Shown: positions 48,930-60,959 of the stretch, one piece after another | Numbering within the stretch: the stretch's first letter is position 1 | Layout of the letters: each line of letters starts with the position of its first letter | From: Posidonia oceanica | Taxonomy: Eukaryota; Streptophyta; Magnoliopsida; Alismatales; Posidoniaceae | Assembly: GCA_037176725.1 (NCBI GenBank) | Contig: JAZBRS010000075.1 | Span: 73,286,001 to 73,350,000 of the forward strand | Direction of reading: 5' to 3' | DNA: 64,000 nt | Translations under genes and position numbers: made by a program | Notes under the pieces: generated by a model | Seen by the model: only the letters and a program-made list of their open reading frames with translations | The model's database searches: none | What the model was told of the DNA's origin: nothing

Positions 48930-51800
48930 TGTAATATTTGGATTTTTTTGAAACTAGTAGGTAATTTTAAGGCGAGTAATTAGCGAGAATATCTGACACA
49001 AATTATTGGCGCGGATTACTGACGCGTGTTGACAGCATGTAATTCTGACATGTATTATCGATGCGGCCCGTTAGTTTAGACTTCAGTTATCTGTTGGGTT
49101 GGTTTTGGGGATGTACTTCCCGTGTTTATGTGTTTTGATGGTTTGGAGTTTGAATGCTTCTAATTGTATTTATCATTGAAGCAATCATAGTAGATTGGTA
49201 TTTTTACTCTCTGGCATATTTCTTGGGAGTTGTTTGGGAGTTTGTGGGAAGAAGGAGGGGCTTTGCGTAATTTCGCGCAAAAAGTTGAATAAAGAATGAA
49301 TATTGGGAGATGCCATGCAACACGACCGCCATCTTTTCCCTACAACTCTGGGGCTGCTGTCGGGGAAGGTTTGAGAAGGAGGGAGGCGGTCGAGCATCTG
49401 GAGATTTCTTTCTTCTTCTTCTCCTTCCCTTGAGTTCTCTTCTCCTCCTTCTTTGAGTGTTAGAGAGAGAGTTTGGGAGAGTGGTGTGCTTGAGGCGAGC
49501 TCCAGACGTCTTTCCATCGCCAACGATCATCTCCCCATCACGGTTGTGCCCTTGTGGAGGTTGCAGCGTACTCGTGGGGAAGGGAGGAGGGCTCTGGTTG
49601 CCTTTTTAATGTGTGCGAGCTCGTGGAGGTGAGTTTTGAGTTCTCGGTTATTGGGTTCCCATTTTTCTTCCCCTGTATGCACGATTGTGGTTTTGATACT
49701 TGGTTGTTGGTTCTTGTTGAATGTTGGGTGGCACGTGCATGCTTTGTGGGAGGTGGGAGCGCCATGGTTTCAAGCTCCGGCGTTGGAGATCGCCGGCGTC
49801 CAAGTGGGTCGACTGTTGGGAGAGAGAGCCCTCTGTGTGCGTCGTTTTGAGGTGCACACCCGCCCCTTTTCTCTTTGATTATGCTTAGAATTTGTAAAAA
49901 TATGTTGTTTGGCATGTTTGTGATGATTGGCAGAAGTTCCATGATTTTAGGAGATTTATTGGGATTTTTTACAATTAATTTCAAATACATGAGATACTGT
50001 TTGTGGTTTTGAGCTTTGTTGCTTGTGATTTTGATAACTTGAGCGACGGTTATCGAAATGCTTTGATTTTTGTTCCATATTGTAGAGCACTTGGATACCT
50101 ACGTTTTGGGTATTTTTGTGAAATTTATGATTACATGTGATGAGACCGGTTTGAGTTTCCAAATCGGGTAATTTTTGAGTCGCAGTATGTCAAATTTTTT
50201 ATCTGATTTTTATTTACTGGTGTGTGGGTTTGGTGTGCGGGTTTGATGCGCGGGGTGACTGTGCGGGGTTGCTGCACGGCTTTCCAAGTGCATCTAGCAC
50301 CTACTGAGCGCCAGTGGGCGCCCTTGGGACGCCTATACGGCCCAGTTTGGCCTGGCATGGGCCAGGCCGGATCTAGGAGAGTGTACCTGAACCCTGTTGA
50401 TGCTTAAAATGTGATTTTGAGTTTTTATGCAATAAAAATGATTTTTGAGATGATTTTGTAAAGTATTTTGAAAAAGAAATTGCACAATTTACAAAGAGAT
50501 TTTGGAAAGTGTTTTCTGATGTTTTCTGTTGCTGAACAGTGCACGGTAAAGGGCTAAGGTCCCTAGTGATTGCCTATGACCCCAGCGTGCTGCTGTACTG
50601 GTCGGGTCATGGGTGAAAGAGTTCCCACGGTGACCCGTGCGGGTTAGGGGTGAAAGAGTCCCTAGGGTAGCCCATGGTCCAGGTGACCCCAGTAGTTAGG
50701 ACACCTTTAGGGTGTACCCTGTGTGTGGTCCAGAGAGGACCTTGAGGGTTCGTGGCTCACAGATTCGAGGCGGAGAACTTCTGCACGAGGTGGTTCTTCC
50801 GCGACAGTGCAGTGCGCTGTGAGGGCGAGAGCCTAGCGGCTGCGTGTAGCCGAGGTATTGTTTGCTTGGCGCCGGGCAACAACACGTGGTTGAGAAGTCT
50901 TTCTTAGAGGTTGGACTTCAGGATGGATGGTTGCTACCTATCTGTGGCAGTGCAGTGCTAGTTTGACTGCTTGTGGCCGGAACTGGTTTGGGGTCTTGTG
51001 GCTTGTGTTTTGTGCCGGGTTTTGGTGCTTGGGCTTGTGTTGCTCTTGTTCATAGCTATAGTTTGGCACTTGAGTTGTGAGACCCAAGTTGTGGTATTTT
51101 CTGTGCATAGCTATGACCTTGGGACTTGTGTTTTACGCTGACTTTCTGAGTCTTGAGTTTGAGGTGGTTCTGCGTAGGATTGTGTTTTGTGACTTGAGTT
51201 TTGTACTAGGTTCTGACACTCGAGCTTGTGGTTGTTCCTGCACAGAGTTGTGGTTTTGAGACTCGAGTTTTGAGCCAGTCTCTATGAGCTGACTTTACGT
51301 GGTTTTTGAGCAGAGGCTCTGTGTTTGTGTTGCACTCCCGTGTGAGTAGTTTTGGACTTGATCTGGCCAGTGTAGCCATTTCAAGTGTGCATTGTATTTT
51401 TGAAAGGCATGCAAGTGGTTTTTGAAAGGAAAGAAAGGTAATGTTTTCAAAAGCATGGTTTGAAAAGAGTTTACTACTTGCTGGGCAAATGGTAGAGTTG
51501 CCCTGTGTTGTGGTTTTGCGGCATCCAGGGGTGGTGTCAGTGTTCTGTGGTTTTTGGCGTAGTTACGTATGTTCTCCTTGGCTGTGTTAGGCGAGTTATT
51601 GTGTGTGTAGGTAGGGTATGTGCTGGGTGACCTGTCTGTGGTTACTCACGTGTGTTTTGTTGGTGTTTTCCCAAGTGCAGGAGTAGGAATTGCTGATTTG
51701 CTAGTGTATATAGGAAGGAATTATTTCGCCACACATCAAGGATTCTGGTGAGTGAATTATTTAGTTTAATTTCAGTTAATTATGTTTTTGATATCTGTTT
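48930..51800 (+). repeat. Second LTR of the 42123-44330 family, right end uncertain
   Basis: Starts TGTAATATTTGGATTTTTTTG, like the solo LTR. Collinear blocks follow: tgtagagcac (50079 versus 42957), a gagaccggttt block (50142 versus 43019), and gggtgacctg...actcacgtgtgtttt...caagtgcaggag (51630-51690 versus 44060-44130). The usual GGCATGACA end is not found, so the 3' end is lost or diverged. Frames within it are not gene-like. Confidence 0.65.
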
Positions 51801-53295
51801 AGAATTAATTTGAAAATAGTTTAAAAAAAAAACTAGTAATTAGGTACAGGAAATTATAAATAGTGAAATGACCATTGGCATGTATCATTAGCGTCATGGA
51901 GTTGGTGCTTAAATATCAATATTGGAGTTGAGCCCTCGAATGAAATTTTAATTTTCACTTTGATATTATATATTGACCTTACCATTGTTACATGTGCAGG
52001 ATCTTTTGATCCTTTTTGCCTCTCATTGAAAATTGATTGGATGCACCATTATATCAGAGAAATCCATGGAACGATAAGACTGTGGAAGGATGCTAGAAGA
52101 AGGAAAACGGAAGAGGTGTAGAGGCGATAAAAGCAAGGGACTGAAAATTAACTAGTTCGAATTTTAAAATCACAAAATCGATCTCAAATTTAAAACTGCT
52201 GAAGTTAAAGCTTCTGAAGCAAGTGCTGTAGCTCTTAACCAGCTTGAATGCTGGAGGACGACATTTCAAATCGGAGAAGCTTATGGTGTTGTTTCTTTGC
52301 TCTCTCCCAGAGTTTTCCTTTTTTTTGTTTTTTGGTCCTAGCTGACCTGTTAGATTGGTTTCATACTGACTAGTTGTGATATTGCTAGAATTGCTATTCT
52401 TCATTACTTCTGTGTTTGTTGTTGCAGTTTCCTTTTTATTGTTTTGGTTCTAGCTTGTCCCTTGTCAGTTTGGTTTCTTTTCGACTACCTATAAATGCTG
52501 TTAGGATTGCTATCTTTCGTTACTTTTGTTTTTGTCGGTTCAGATCCTTAGCCATCTCAGCCAGGATCTTGATCTTTTACATATGTTGTCACTATCCTCT
52601 ATGTGGTATACACTTGAGAGGTTTATGCTTTGAATGAATTCTTACCTTTCAAAAAAAAAAATCTCAATAGAACACACTTATACAATGTATTCCTTGGGTG
52701 TTTCTATCAACATGGTGTTGCACGAGACAAGTTTTTACTGGAGTGGTATAAAGCCAGAATCTTTTTATCTTCCAGCTAAATAACAAAATAAAATTGTATT
52801 TTTTCTTTTTTAAAGGGTAATGCTTGTGGTCTTAGCATACTCCTTTGTAATTAGTGGTGTCGTAATTTGTTGAGCTGTGTATTTGGTTTTCCTTGGAAAT
52901 GTCTTCTTGTTTTTTTCCCTGTTAGCTTCTCACATAGGTCTGTGAGAAACAGATGGATTGCATTATTTGCATTGATAATATATTTAAGTTGCTATTACAT
53001 TGCTCCGCTGGTGACAAATTCGCCGGGTCATATTACCCAATTACAATATGGCAGTTAATTCTGTTAATGGACTATAACAGCCGCAGTGTTTTTTTTCCCA
53101 CCTTGTAAGTAAATGCAATGGAAGTGGAACCAAGGAGTCCATCTTAGAACATTTTTTCCATCCTGTAATTTTCTGTTCATTAGATCTCAGCAAGCTTTTG
53201 GCAAATCTTCTCCCTCCCATCATCAGAATTCTGAGTTATATTCTAGCATTCTCCTAATAAGTCACCTATTAACAACCTTGTTAGTTCTTGTCTTA
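51801..53295. other. Spacer, no gene recognised
   Basis: T-rich sequence with two similar stretches (about 52380-52420 and 52485-52525, both ctagttgtga- or ctataaatg-like followed by rgattgctat-tttcgttactt). No domain found. Confidence 0.4.
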
Positions 53296-54677
53296 GGCCT
53301 CATTTGGAACCTTTTAAATGTAGAAGTGGGATTTTGAATTTTTTACAGAAGCTGACTTTTGAGAGTTTTTGTAGAAATTAGATTATAGGTTACCTTTTAA
53401 AATCTTGTTCGGTAAATAAAAGTCTACTTGTGGAAGTTATATTCTACCAACAAGAAATTATATATCTAACCCACCCCCTCACCTTGGTAAGTATATGCTG
53501 GATTCTTATCTTTTTTTTCTGTGGGAAGTCCACTTCACGGGTCTCCACATGACTCAGGAGCAGACGCATCAACGAAAACGACAAGTGTTCCTTCAATCCC
53601 ACATATACAGGAAAAGAAGAAGAAGAAGAAGAAGAGTACATCACAAGTCCCACCTGATAGGATTTCATACCAGGGACATTGTGACAAACAACTGGTGGGT
53701 GATTTTTCTTTTTCTTCTGAAAGCCATGGAATCCAATGCCAGTAGAGGCAAAACGGTACAAACAACAGAGTAGAGAACATCAACACAACAACACTAGAAA
53801 ATAACACAAGGAAACTATTCTAAATTCAAGAGAGTATTTTGACGGCCCCTACTGCTGTTGGCATCCGATGGAGGGTTCGAGGTGGCGGGGCGGCGAGGGG
53901 AGAAGGGTGGGTCGTAGGGTTCAGGTGGAGGAGAGTGGTGGTGGAAAGAACGGGGAAGGAGGAGGAGGAGGAGGAGGGGAAGTGGTGGAGAAGAGGAGGA
54001 AGGTTGGAAGAGAATTGGGTTCCGGAGTGGCGGCGGTGGCTGAAGCGATTTCCACAACCACCGATGGGTTCCGGAGGTCGAACAGGTTACCGATGTGCTG
54101 TGGGATTTCCTTGTCCTTCACCACCACCCCAGGAAGATTGGATTGGACCCTCTCCTTGGAGAAGGTGAACACCTGCTTCTACACTGGATTCTGGATTCTG
54201 TAGCGATGGTTTGGGGTCTTGCATGTGGTGGATCACGGCCGAGGGCGGCGGTGGCTCCGACCGGGCATAGCCCATCATCATCTCCGGCTTCTCCTTCTTC
54301 GGCAACTTGGGAATAGTTGGCTAGAAGCTGTATAAGGTTCGGGGAAGAAATGGGAACGGCGGGGTGAAATCATTTTTAGTGTAATATTTAGATTGATGGC
54401 ATATGTGTAATTAGTGGTGGCATTTCAAAGTTATTTATTAAAAATAATAAGATTATTAAGGTAATTACATACCTTATTCCTCTAGCTTCTACCAGAAACT
54501 CCCTCCACCCAGCTTCTGGAGAACCATGAATTTACACATGGTTTGACTCCTCCAGAAGCTGTGGATTCTGGGAGAAGCGGGAGACCTACACCCTATTTGA
54601 AACTACTTTTGCGTTTTTTTAGCTTCTGCCAGAAATTAATGGCCAGAATCTGGATAGAAGTGGTTCCAAACGGGGCC
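53296..54677. mobile_element. PIF/Harbinger-like element (non-autonomous)
   Basis: The left end GGCCTCATTTGGAACC and right end GGTTCCAAACGGGGCC are imperfect inverted repeats, each flanked by TTA (53293-53295, 54678-54680), the usual PIF/Harbinger target. Length 1,382 bp. Inner flanks also pair: gaagctgacttttgagag on the left and the agaagctgtggattctgggag region on the right are related. A GC-rich core at 53830-54330 differs in composition from the ends. No transposase is visible. Confidence 0.78.
53830..54330. other. GC-rich core of the PIF/Harbinger-like element
   Basis: Open frames run on both strands. One on the minus strand (MPKKEKPEMMMGYARSEPPP, starting at 54305) is Pro/Ser-rich downstream. 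It might be a captured 5' exon of a host gene. I recognise no domain, so this is a suggestion only. Confidence 0.35.
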
Positions 54678-54992
54678 TTAAGCTTCTTAAACGTGGAAAT
54701 GGCCCCTACATGGTTCAGACTCTTGCGGCTACCGTGCTCGTCTCACTTATCTCCAATGTGGCAATGTTTGCAACTTGGTCAAGATCCAGAAAAGAGCTAA
54801 GTTTGGGTCGTTAACACCAAAAGATCAGGTCATGCAATTGTCTTAGGTTTGCCACTCAAAGACAAACCACATGAAAGCTTCAATTGTCAGGGTGGTGAAT
54901 ATATCTTCGACACAGAACTGAACGACACCCATCTTACACTACCAAGAGTACTATTCATCATTTTTAGTCTCTAGTACGATTCCTTTGATAGT
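54678..54992. other. Short spacer, includes copia D flank
   Basis: No gene seen. ATAGT at 54988-54992 would be one half of the target duplication of copia D; the other half is outside the window. Confidence 0.4.
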
Positions 54993-55301
54993 TGTTGGGT
55001 TCGACGTAGACGTCTACGAGATCGCGGAATATAGATTGAAACATGTGAAATAAACCAAAATCAACCAAACAATTCGTGGAAGAGAGAAATAGTGCAAGAA
55101 AAGAAGGAAGAAAGAAGAACACACTACAAAATACAAAGATCTTACATGGTTCGGTCGAAACCAACGTCTATGAGTGGAGGAGAACTCAAATCCATTATAT
55201 TTTGGGAGTACAAGAATGAGAGATGAGCATAGGAGAATAGTCGTCGCCTTCTCTAGGATTACAAGCCGAAAAACCACACATTACAATGTCCTAACGTGGG
55301 G

Positions 55302-55316
55302 TTATATATTTATAGC
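55302..55316 (-). promoter_or_regulatory. TATA box of copia D 3' LTR
   Basis: The minus strand reads gctataaatatataac, about 330 bases from the LTR start and downstream of the GACGTC array. Confidence 0.75.
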
Positions 55317-55319
55317 CTG

Positions 55320-55620
55320 CCATAATGGATGTCTGCATGGACATCAGTTATTTCGTTGGATTCAAATTTCAAAATCGTAAAATGAAGCAGACGTTTATTA
55401 TTTCGCTGAATTCAAACTTCAAAATCGTAGAATGAAGCGGATGTCCGTTTTTCCACTGTGATGATGGCATGCTTCAGCAGACGTCCGGAGTGGACGTCTG
55501 TTAAACTCCTAAGTTGTGGCAGTAAGCTAGCGGACATCCGTTTTAGACGTCCGCAAAAGCTCTATGTTGTAGCAGTGATGAAATGGACGTCTGTGTGGAC
55601 GTCCGTCAGGCTGTATTCGG
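55320..55620 (-). promoter_or_regulatory. GACGTC array in U3 of copia D
   Basis: Five exact GACGTC sites (CAGACGTCC, GGACGTCTG, TAGACGTCC, GGACGTCTG, GGACGTCCG) and four variants (GATGTC, GACATC) lie just upstream of the TATA box; a sixth exact site is at about 55008. GACGTC is the C-box core bound by plant bZIP factors. Enhancer function is inferred. Confidence 0.6.
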
Positions 55621-55645
55621 CTAATACAAGGCACAAAACTCAACA

Positions 55646-55660
55646 AATCCCCACCTTAAC
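55646..55660 (-). other. Polypurine tract of copia D
   Basis: The minus strand reads gttaaggtggggatt, directly before the 3' LTR. Confidence 0.75.
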
Positions 55661-55716
55661 ATGAATTCTCCCACATGTGTAGTACTCCTCTCTCTCCTCT
55701 GCCAAAGCTTGTCTCT

Positions 55717-56300
55717 TCAAGAGTTGCATAACCCAACCAAATCGAAACATAACGCGAACTTAGTGGGTGAAAGAGACTTAGTCATCATGTTGGCCAGATT
55801 GTTTGCTATTCCAATCTTCATTACTTGAATCTCACCACATGCAATCACTTCACGTATGAAATAGTACCTGACATCAATGTGCTTTGTTCTCTCATGAAAC
55901 ATCTAATCCTTTGATAGATGAATAGCACTCTGACTGTCACAATGCACAACAAAATCATTCTGTTCTTGGCCGAGTTCAGTAAACAGACTTTTCAACCATA
56001 TGGCTTCTTTGATTTCTTCTGCTAAAGCCATATATTCAGCTTCTGTGGTAGACAACGCCATTGTAGCTTGCAAAGTTGACTTCCAACTGACCGCACAACC
56101 TCCAATGGAGAATTAGTATCTCGTAAGAGACATTCTTTTGTCATGATCACCTACAAAATCTGAGTCAACAAAGCCAACTAACTCTCCCTTATTTCTTCTA
56201 AACTCCAAACGAACATCCACGGTACCTCTGAGGTATCTCAAAATTCACTTTACTGCTTGCCAATACTCTTTTCCTAGATTTGCCATATATCTACTCAACA
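55717..56300 (-). pseudogene. Copia D RNase H
   Basis: Minus-strand reading gives KGELVGFVDSDFVGDHDKR, then SIGGCAVSWKSTLQATMALS-TTEAEYMALAEE and VVHCDSQSAIHLSKD. The typical end is FHERTKHIDVRYYFIREV, then MMTKSLSPTKF. The RNase H acidic residues (DSD, E, CDS) are present. Stops after SLTRY and after LSKD break the frame. Confidence 0.9.
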
Positions 56301-56443
56301 CTGACAGCCTGGGTAATGTCTGAACGATTGCAAATCATAGCATACATAATGCTTTCTACTGCACTGGAATAAGGAACGCGAGACTTGTAAGCCTACTTTT
56401 CTTCTGTTTGTGGAGATTGATCTGTAGAAAGCTTGAAGTGTGC

Positions 56444-57193
56444 TCAAAGAGGTATTCTTTTTGACTTAGAGTTCTCCATCCCAAACTGTTGTAGAACCTT
56501 CTTCAAGTATTTCTCTTGACTAAGGTACAACTTCTTGTTCTTTTTGTCCCTGTGGATTTCTATGCCAAAAATTTTCTTTGATGGTCCCAAATCCTTCATT
56601 TCAAATTTTCCACTATGTAAGGCTTTCAAACTGCAAATCTCATGTTTATTTGTGGCTGTAATTAAAAGAGCCATCATAAAGTTTCTTCATATAAATACAG
56701 CTGTCATAACTACTTCTATGGTAGTTATGTGTAACCATGAAAGCATCAAACCTCTTATATTATTGCATCGGTGATTGCTTCAAGCCATACAGTGATCTCT
56801 TTAGCAAATAAACTTGATGTTCTTTTCCTTCAGCAGTAAAACCTCTGGCTACTTCATATAAATCTGTTCATCAAGTTCACCATGTAGAAAGGCCGTCTTT
56901 ACATCTAGTTGCTCCAACTCCATGTTATGAGTTGCGACCAATGCTAGCAAAACACGAATAGAGGAATGCTTAACAACAAGAGAAAAGATGTCATTGTAAT
57001 CAATGCCTTCTACCTGATTGTAGTCTTTAGCAACTAGTTCGACTTTATACTTTAAATCTGTGGCTCTATGTGTGCCCTCCTTTCTTTTGAACTCCCATTT
57101 GCAACCAATGATCTTTTTACCTTTAGGTGAATCAACCAAGGCCCAAGTTGTATTCCTTTGAAGAGACTTCATCTCTTCATTCATGGCAAACAA
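56444..57193 (-). pseudogene. Copia D reverse transcriptase
   Basis: N-terminal part FAMNEEMKSLQRNTTWALVD ... QLDVKTAFLHGELDEQIYMK (57193-56849). After a stop the frame moves to AEGKEHQVYLLKRSLYGLKQ. The YVDD polymerase box near 56680 is not readable: a small deletion turns it into FMMALLITATNKHE. FEMKDLGPSKKIFGIEIHRD follows. The catalytic centre is thus lost. Confidence 0.9.
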
Positions 57194-58157
57194 TCAGGAA
57201 GACGAATCATGTACAGAAATAGCCTCAGAGTAAGAAGAGGGCTCACCTTTGTTTGTAGTTTCTTTTACCACTGAAAGTGCATATGCAACTATTGAGTGGG
57301 CATACCTTGGATTTGGATTAACTGTTCTTCTTGATCTCCTTTTGGCAATGCTGTATGATTCTTCTTCAACTACTTTACCCTCTTCATACTCACCATCGTG
57401 AACATCAACTGCAACATGTTGTGAATGCTTAGTTTCTAGCTCCACCTGCTTGGAGACACTCTCCTAAGAACCTGTATCATTAGAAGCAACAGAATCTTGC
57501 TTGAAGATAACAAAGTTAATTCATGAAAGATCACATTCCTCTCTATCAACAGTCTTGGGGTCTTTGTGTCAGTACACCACAATCTATAGCCTTTCACACT
57601 AGAAGCATAACCCAAGAAAATATATTTTCTAACTCTAACATTCAGTTTTTCATCATCACAATGAGCATATGCAGGACATCTAAAAAATTTTAATTTAGAG
57701 TAATCTACAGGAGTGTCAGACCAAACATTTTCTAGAGTTTGAAAATCAATGGATGATGCCGGAGATCGGTTCACCAAGTAATAGGCAATAGACATAGCCT
57801 TAGCCCAAAAGGACTTAGAAAAACCTGTATTCAACAACATGTATCAAGCTCTCTCAATAAGAGTTCGGTTCATTCGTTCTGTGATACCATTTTGTTGAGG
57901 ACTGTAAGGAGTAGTACGGTGATGCTCGCTGCCTTCGTCTCTGCAAAATTCATCAAACTGTGAATTGCAAAATTCAAGTCTATTATTTGTTCTGAGCCAC
58001 TTGACTTTCTTTCCAGTCTGATTCTCCATTAGAGCCTTCCATTGCTTGAAGTACTTCAATGTTTTATCTTTATGCTTCAACATGTAGACCAATACTTTCC
58101 TTGATAAGTCATCTATAAAAGTCAACATGTATTAGGCACCTCCAATGGATGGAATAT
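57194..58157 (-). pseudogene. Copia D integrase
   Basis: IPSIGGA, then a stop, then LTFIDDLSRKVLVYMLKHKD. WLRTNNRLEF follows, where the family has Thr-Asp-Asn-Gly, so the second catalytic Asp is changed. QQNGITERMNRTLIERA, NRSPASSIDFQTLENVW and the KLKFFRCPAYAHC-type C-terminal part complete it, with a linker to RT at 57445-57194. Element E begins at 58163, cutting the first part off. Confidence 0.9.
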
Positions 58158-58162
58158 GTGAC

Positions 58163-59524
58163 TGTGGATATGGGGTTTTGGGAAGAGGAGGGATCTTCGG
58201 GGAGGAGAAGTGGGGTGTGACTTCTCCGTCTCTCCCTTTTTTTTTTTTGCTGCTCGCTCCTTCTTGGGGTCCCTTTTTGGTTGTATTCGACTTCTTCACT
58301 CCACGTGTGTTGAAGCCAGTGTGATCGCCACTCTCGGTTTGCTTTCGTTGGCCCTCGAGACACCTTGGAGAGATATGATATGGTTGCAGGTTCAGCTACC
58401 TTGGGACAATGCCAGCGTTGCCCAAGGGTGCCCGTGCTTGGTAAGCTTCTTCTTCTTTCTTCTTCCTTGTATGACAAATGTTAGCAAAACATAATGTAAA
58501 GATAGATCAATACGTGTAGTAACTTATCCAGAATAAATAGAAAAGAAAATGGAGAAACATAATGAAATACGTACCCGAGGGGTTTGATCTCTCCGGTTGC
58601 AACTAATAAAGATGTATGCTTAGCTACAACAATATATGAACTAAAAAAAAAACTTGATTATGCTATGGAATTAAATATGTGATATGAGAAAAGAAAAGAA
58701 AACAATAAAAAAGAGTCCCCTTTATCTATGCACAGAGTGCAAAATACGTTGACATGATGCCAACCACGACAAAGGGACACTCAAGCTTTTTCGAAAACTT
58801 TCCGCCTTTCAAAATCTCTCTTTACTCTTTCAATTCTCAAGGACCGCACTTCTCTAAAAATCTTTTAATCTCAAGAGAACATGTGAGTTTCAAAAATCCG
58901 ACCCTCAACCCTGTGGGGGTACCCCTGCTTTTATAGAAGCAGGGGAGGAGCAAAAAAAGACACAAATGCCAAGTCAGCAGAATTTCCTGTTTCAGAAATG
59001 TTATACGTTGGAAAACCGACGTATAACGTTATAAGCGGGAGTCCTAGCGTATAACGACCTCCGAGGCATAACTGCTAGGATAAGAGAAGATTCCCCAATT
59101 AAGAAGTCATTAAGTGTGTTTAAACTCAGCTTTGATAGCTTTGACCGGTCAACAGGTTCCAAAGAAGGCAAAAAACGATTTTTGGATTTGGCCAAATAAG
59201 GAAAGCTTTGGACTGACTGGGTTGCCACGTTAGACGCTGGAAAACCAGCGGCCAATGTTAGCCACTGGAGAACCAGCGGCCAATGTTGTACTCTGAGAAG
59301 CCAGCGTACAACACCCTCAATCAGTTCAATTTCCAAATTTGGTCAGGACATGAAGAACACTCAAGTTGCCGACATTTGGGGCTTAGATAGGGATAACATT
59401 TTGGACTAGAGAGAAAGCATTTGCCTCAAGTGAGACATTCTGAATTGAGTAGAGGGCTTCTAAGAGCGACCTAATGCAAGATACTATACTAACATGAAGG
59501 GAGTACCAAAACGGGGTATCTACA
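58163..59524 (-). repeat. 3' LTR of element E
   Basis: The minus strand starts TGTAGATACCCCGTTTTGG and ends CCCATATCCACA, 1,362 bp. It is shorter than the C LTRs (1,690-1,698). TATA box (ctataaaagc) at 58936-58927. U3 holds ACGTT dyads at about 59000-59060 and 59225-59315. Confidence 0.92.
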
Positions 59525-59541
59525 TATTTCTCCTCCTTGAA
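59525..59541 (-). other. Polypurine tract of element E
   Basis: The minus strand reads ttcaaggaggagaaata next to the LTR; more purine-rich than in element C. Confidence 0.7.
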
Positions 59542-59639
59542 GATGGCTTCGGTACGAAGCTATCTACAAGGCGAAACGATACCCCCATGTGGTGCTACCT
59601 GGAGATCTTAAATGAAATCCGATGCCTGCTGCCACCAGA

Positions 59640-60545
59640 CTTGGACGAGACACAAAGAGGGTCGGTTAAAGAAACACGACCAAAGGGGTTGCCCAAGGGG
59701 AACAAATTAACGACATGCCACGGGGATTGCCCGCGGGGGTCAAACTAACGACATGCCACAGGGATTGCCCGCAGGGGTCAAACTAAAATGATGGATAGTT
59801 AATGATTCCGACGACCACTCAATGCGAATGCAATACAATGCAAATGCAATACAATGCGCTATACATAGATGCATGCTGACGAGAATGCGAAAGAGGGGGT
59901 CATGATATGCAATGCATGACCCTAGGTAATGAGATTCCTCTATCATCGCCGGCTTTAATTTGTATACCAGGTTGGATCAGGAATTTTTCTCACCACCTAA
60001 GGCAGACTGACACATGCGTGAATGCAATTTGTCATGATCAGGTACCATTTCTTCGAGCGTAGCCTACACTCTCTCAGGGGACTGTCGTCTCATGATACGT
60101 GGGTTGGTGAGTGAGAGGTCCATGATGCTCCCAGACAAAAAGGGAAAATGATCTCTTCTCTGCCGGCCGTGTTGGCTCTATTTGTCACAATTAGGTGTCC
60201 TTTCATTGAATGTTGCCTACATTCTCAACAGAGACCGTCATCTCGTGACCCGGAATTAATGAACGATGGGTCCATCAATACCGTTGGCTTCATTTGTCAG
60301 AATCAAGTGTCCTTTCATTGAATATTGCCTACATTCTCGACAGGGACCATCATCTTCTGACCCAGGAGTTAGTGAATGATGGGTTCACTAATACCGTTGG
60401 CTTTGCTTTGTTGACCCGGTTGTGCTCCGAGGTGCTTTGCTTTGGTGACCCGATTATGCTCCAGGATGCTTTGCTTTGGTGACCCGGTTTTGCTCCGGAT
60501 TGCTTTGCTTTGGTGACCTGGTTATGCTCCGGGATTCTTTTTGCT
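59640..60545 (-). repeat. Tandem-repeat arrays in element E 3' region
   Basis: Three arrays: 39-40-base units (about three, 59650-59790); 112-base units (about three, 60060-60420); and a 36-base unit containing tttgctttggtgacccggtt (about four, 60400-60545), which occurs only once in element C near 21700. Confidence 0.85.
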
Positions 60546-60959
60546 TTAAAATGTTATACGCCTAATATGGCGTGGATAACGTTATCCGCTGCGGTTTCTG
60601 CATCCAACGCTGGAAAGATTTTTCTGCACAATCTTGGCAAACTTGTTATTCCATCTAGGGTTATTATCGCCCCTAGTCCAAAGTAAGCATAAAGAAATAA
60701 TTAACATGAAATAAACAAACGAAAATTAGGTTTCTGGATAACGAGCTTTGGCCTCAACTTTGTTGTCTAAAGATGACATGCCAGACGAGGGGCTGTCTCT
60801 TCTCGAGATCCCAACCTTGGCTCGCAGGCGAATACCAAATGACCGTCCTGAATAGGAGGGGTCAAGTACGACGCGGAGTCATGAAATTTCCTAGATTTTT
60901 GCATCATCGACAAACTTGTTATCAGTTTTTTGAGGTGATGTTGGTTGGGTAGATTTTAC

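Larger units (their letters stand above)
54993..55645 (-). repeat. 3' LTR of copia D
   Basis: On the minus strand it starts TGTTGAGTTTTGTGCC and ends GAACCCAACA, 653 bp. The TATA box is at 55316-55302. U3 (55645 to about 55320) holds six exact GACGTC sites and several one-base variants. Confidence 0.88.
54993..58162 (-). mobile_element. Ty1/copia element D (Tork-like), 3' part
   Basis: Minus strand: integrase, RT, RNase H, polypurine tract and 3' LTR. The 5' half lies beyond element E, which inserted in the integrase. Motifs fit the Tork/Tnt1-like branch. Frameshifts and stops mark it as defective. Confidence 0.9.
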
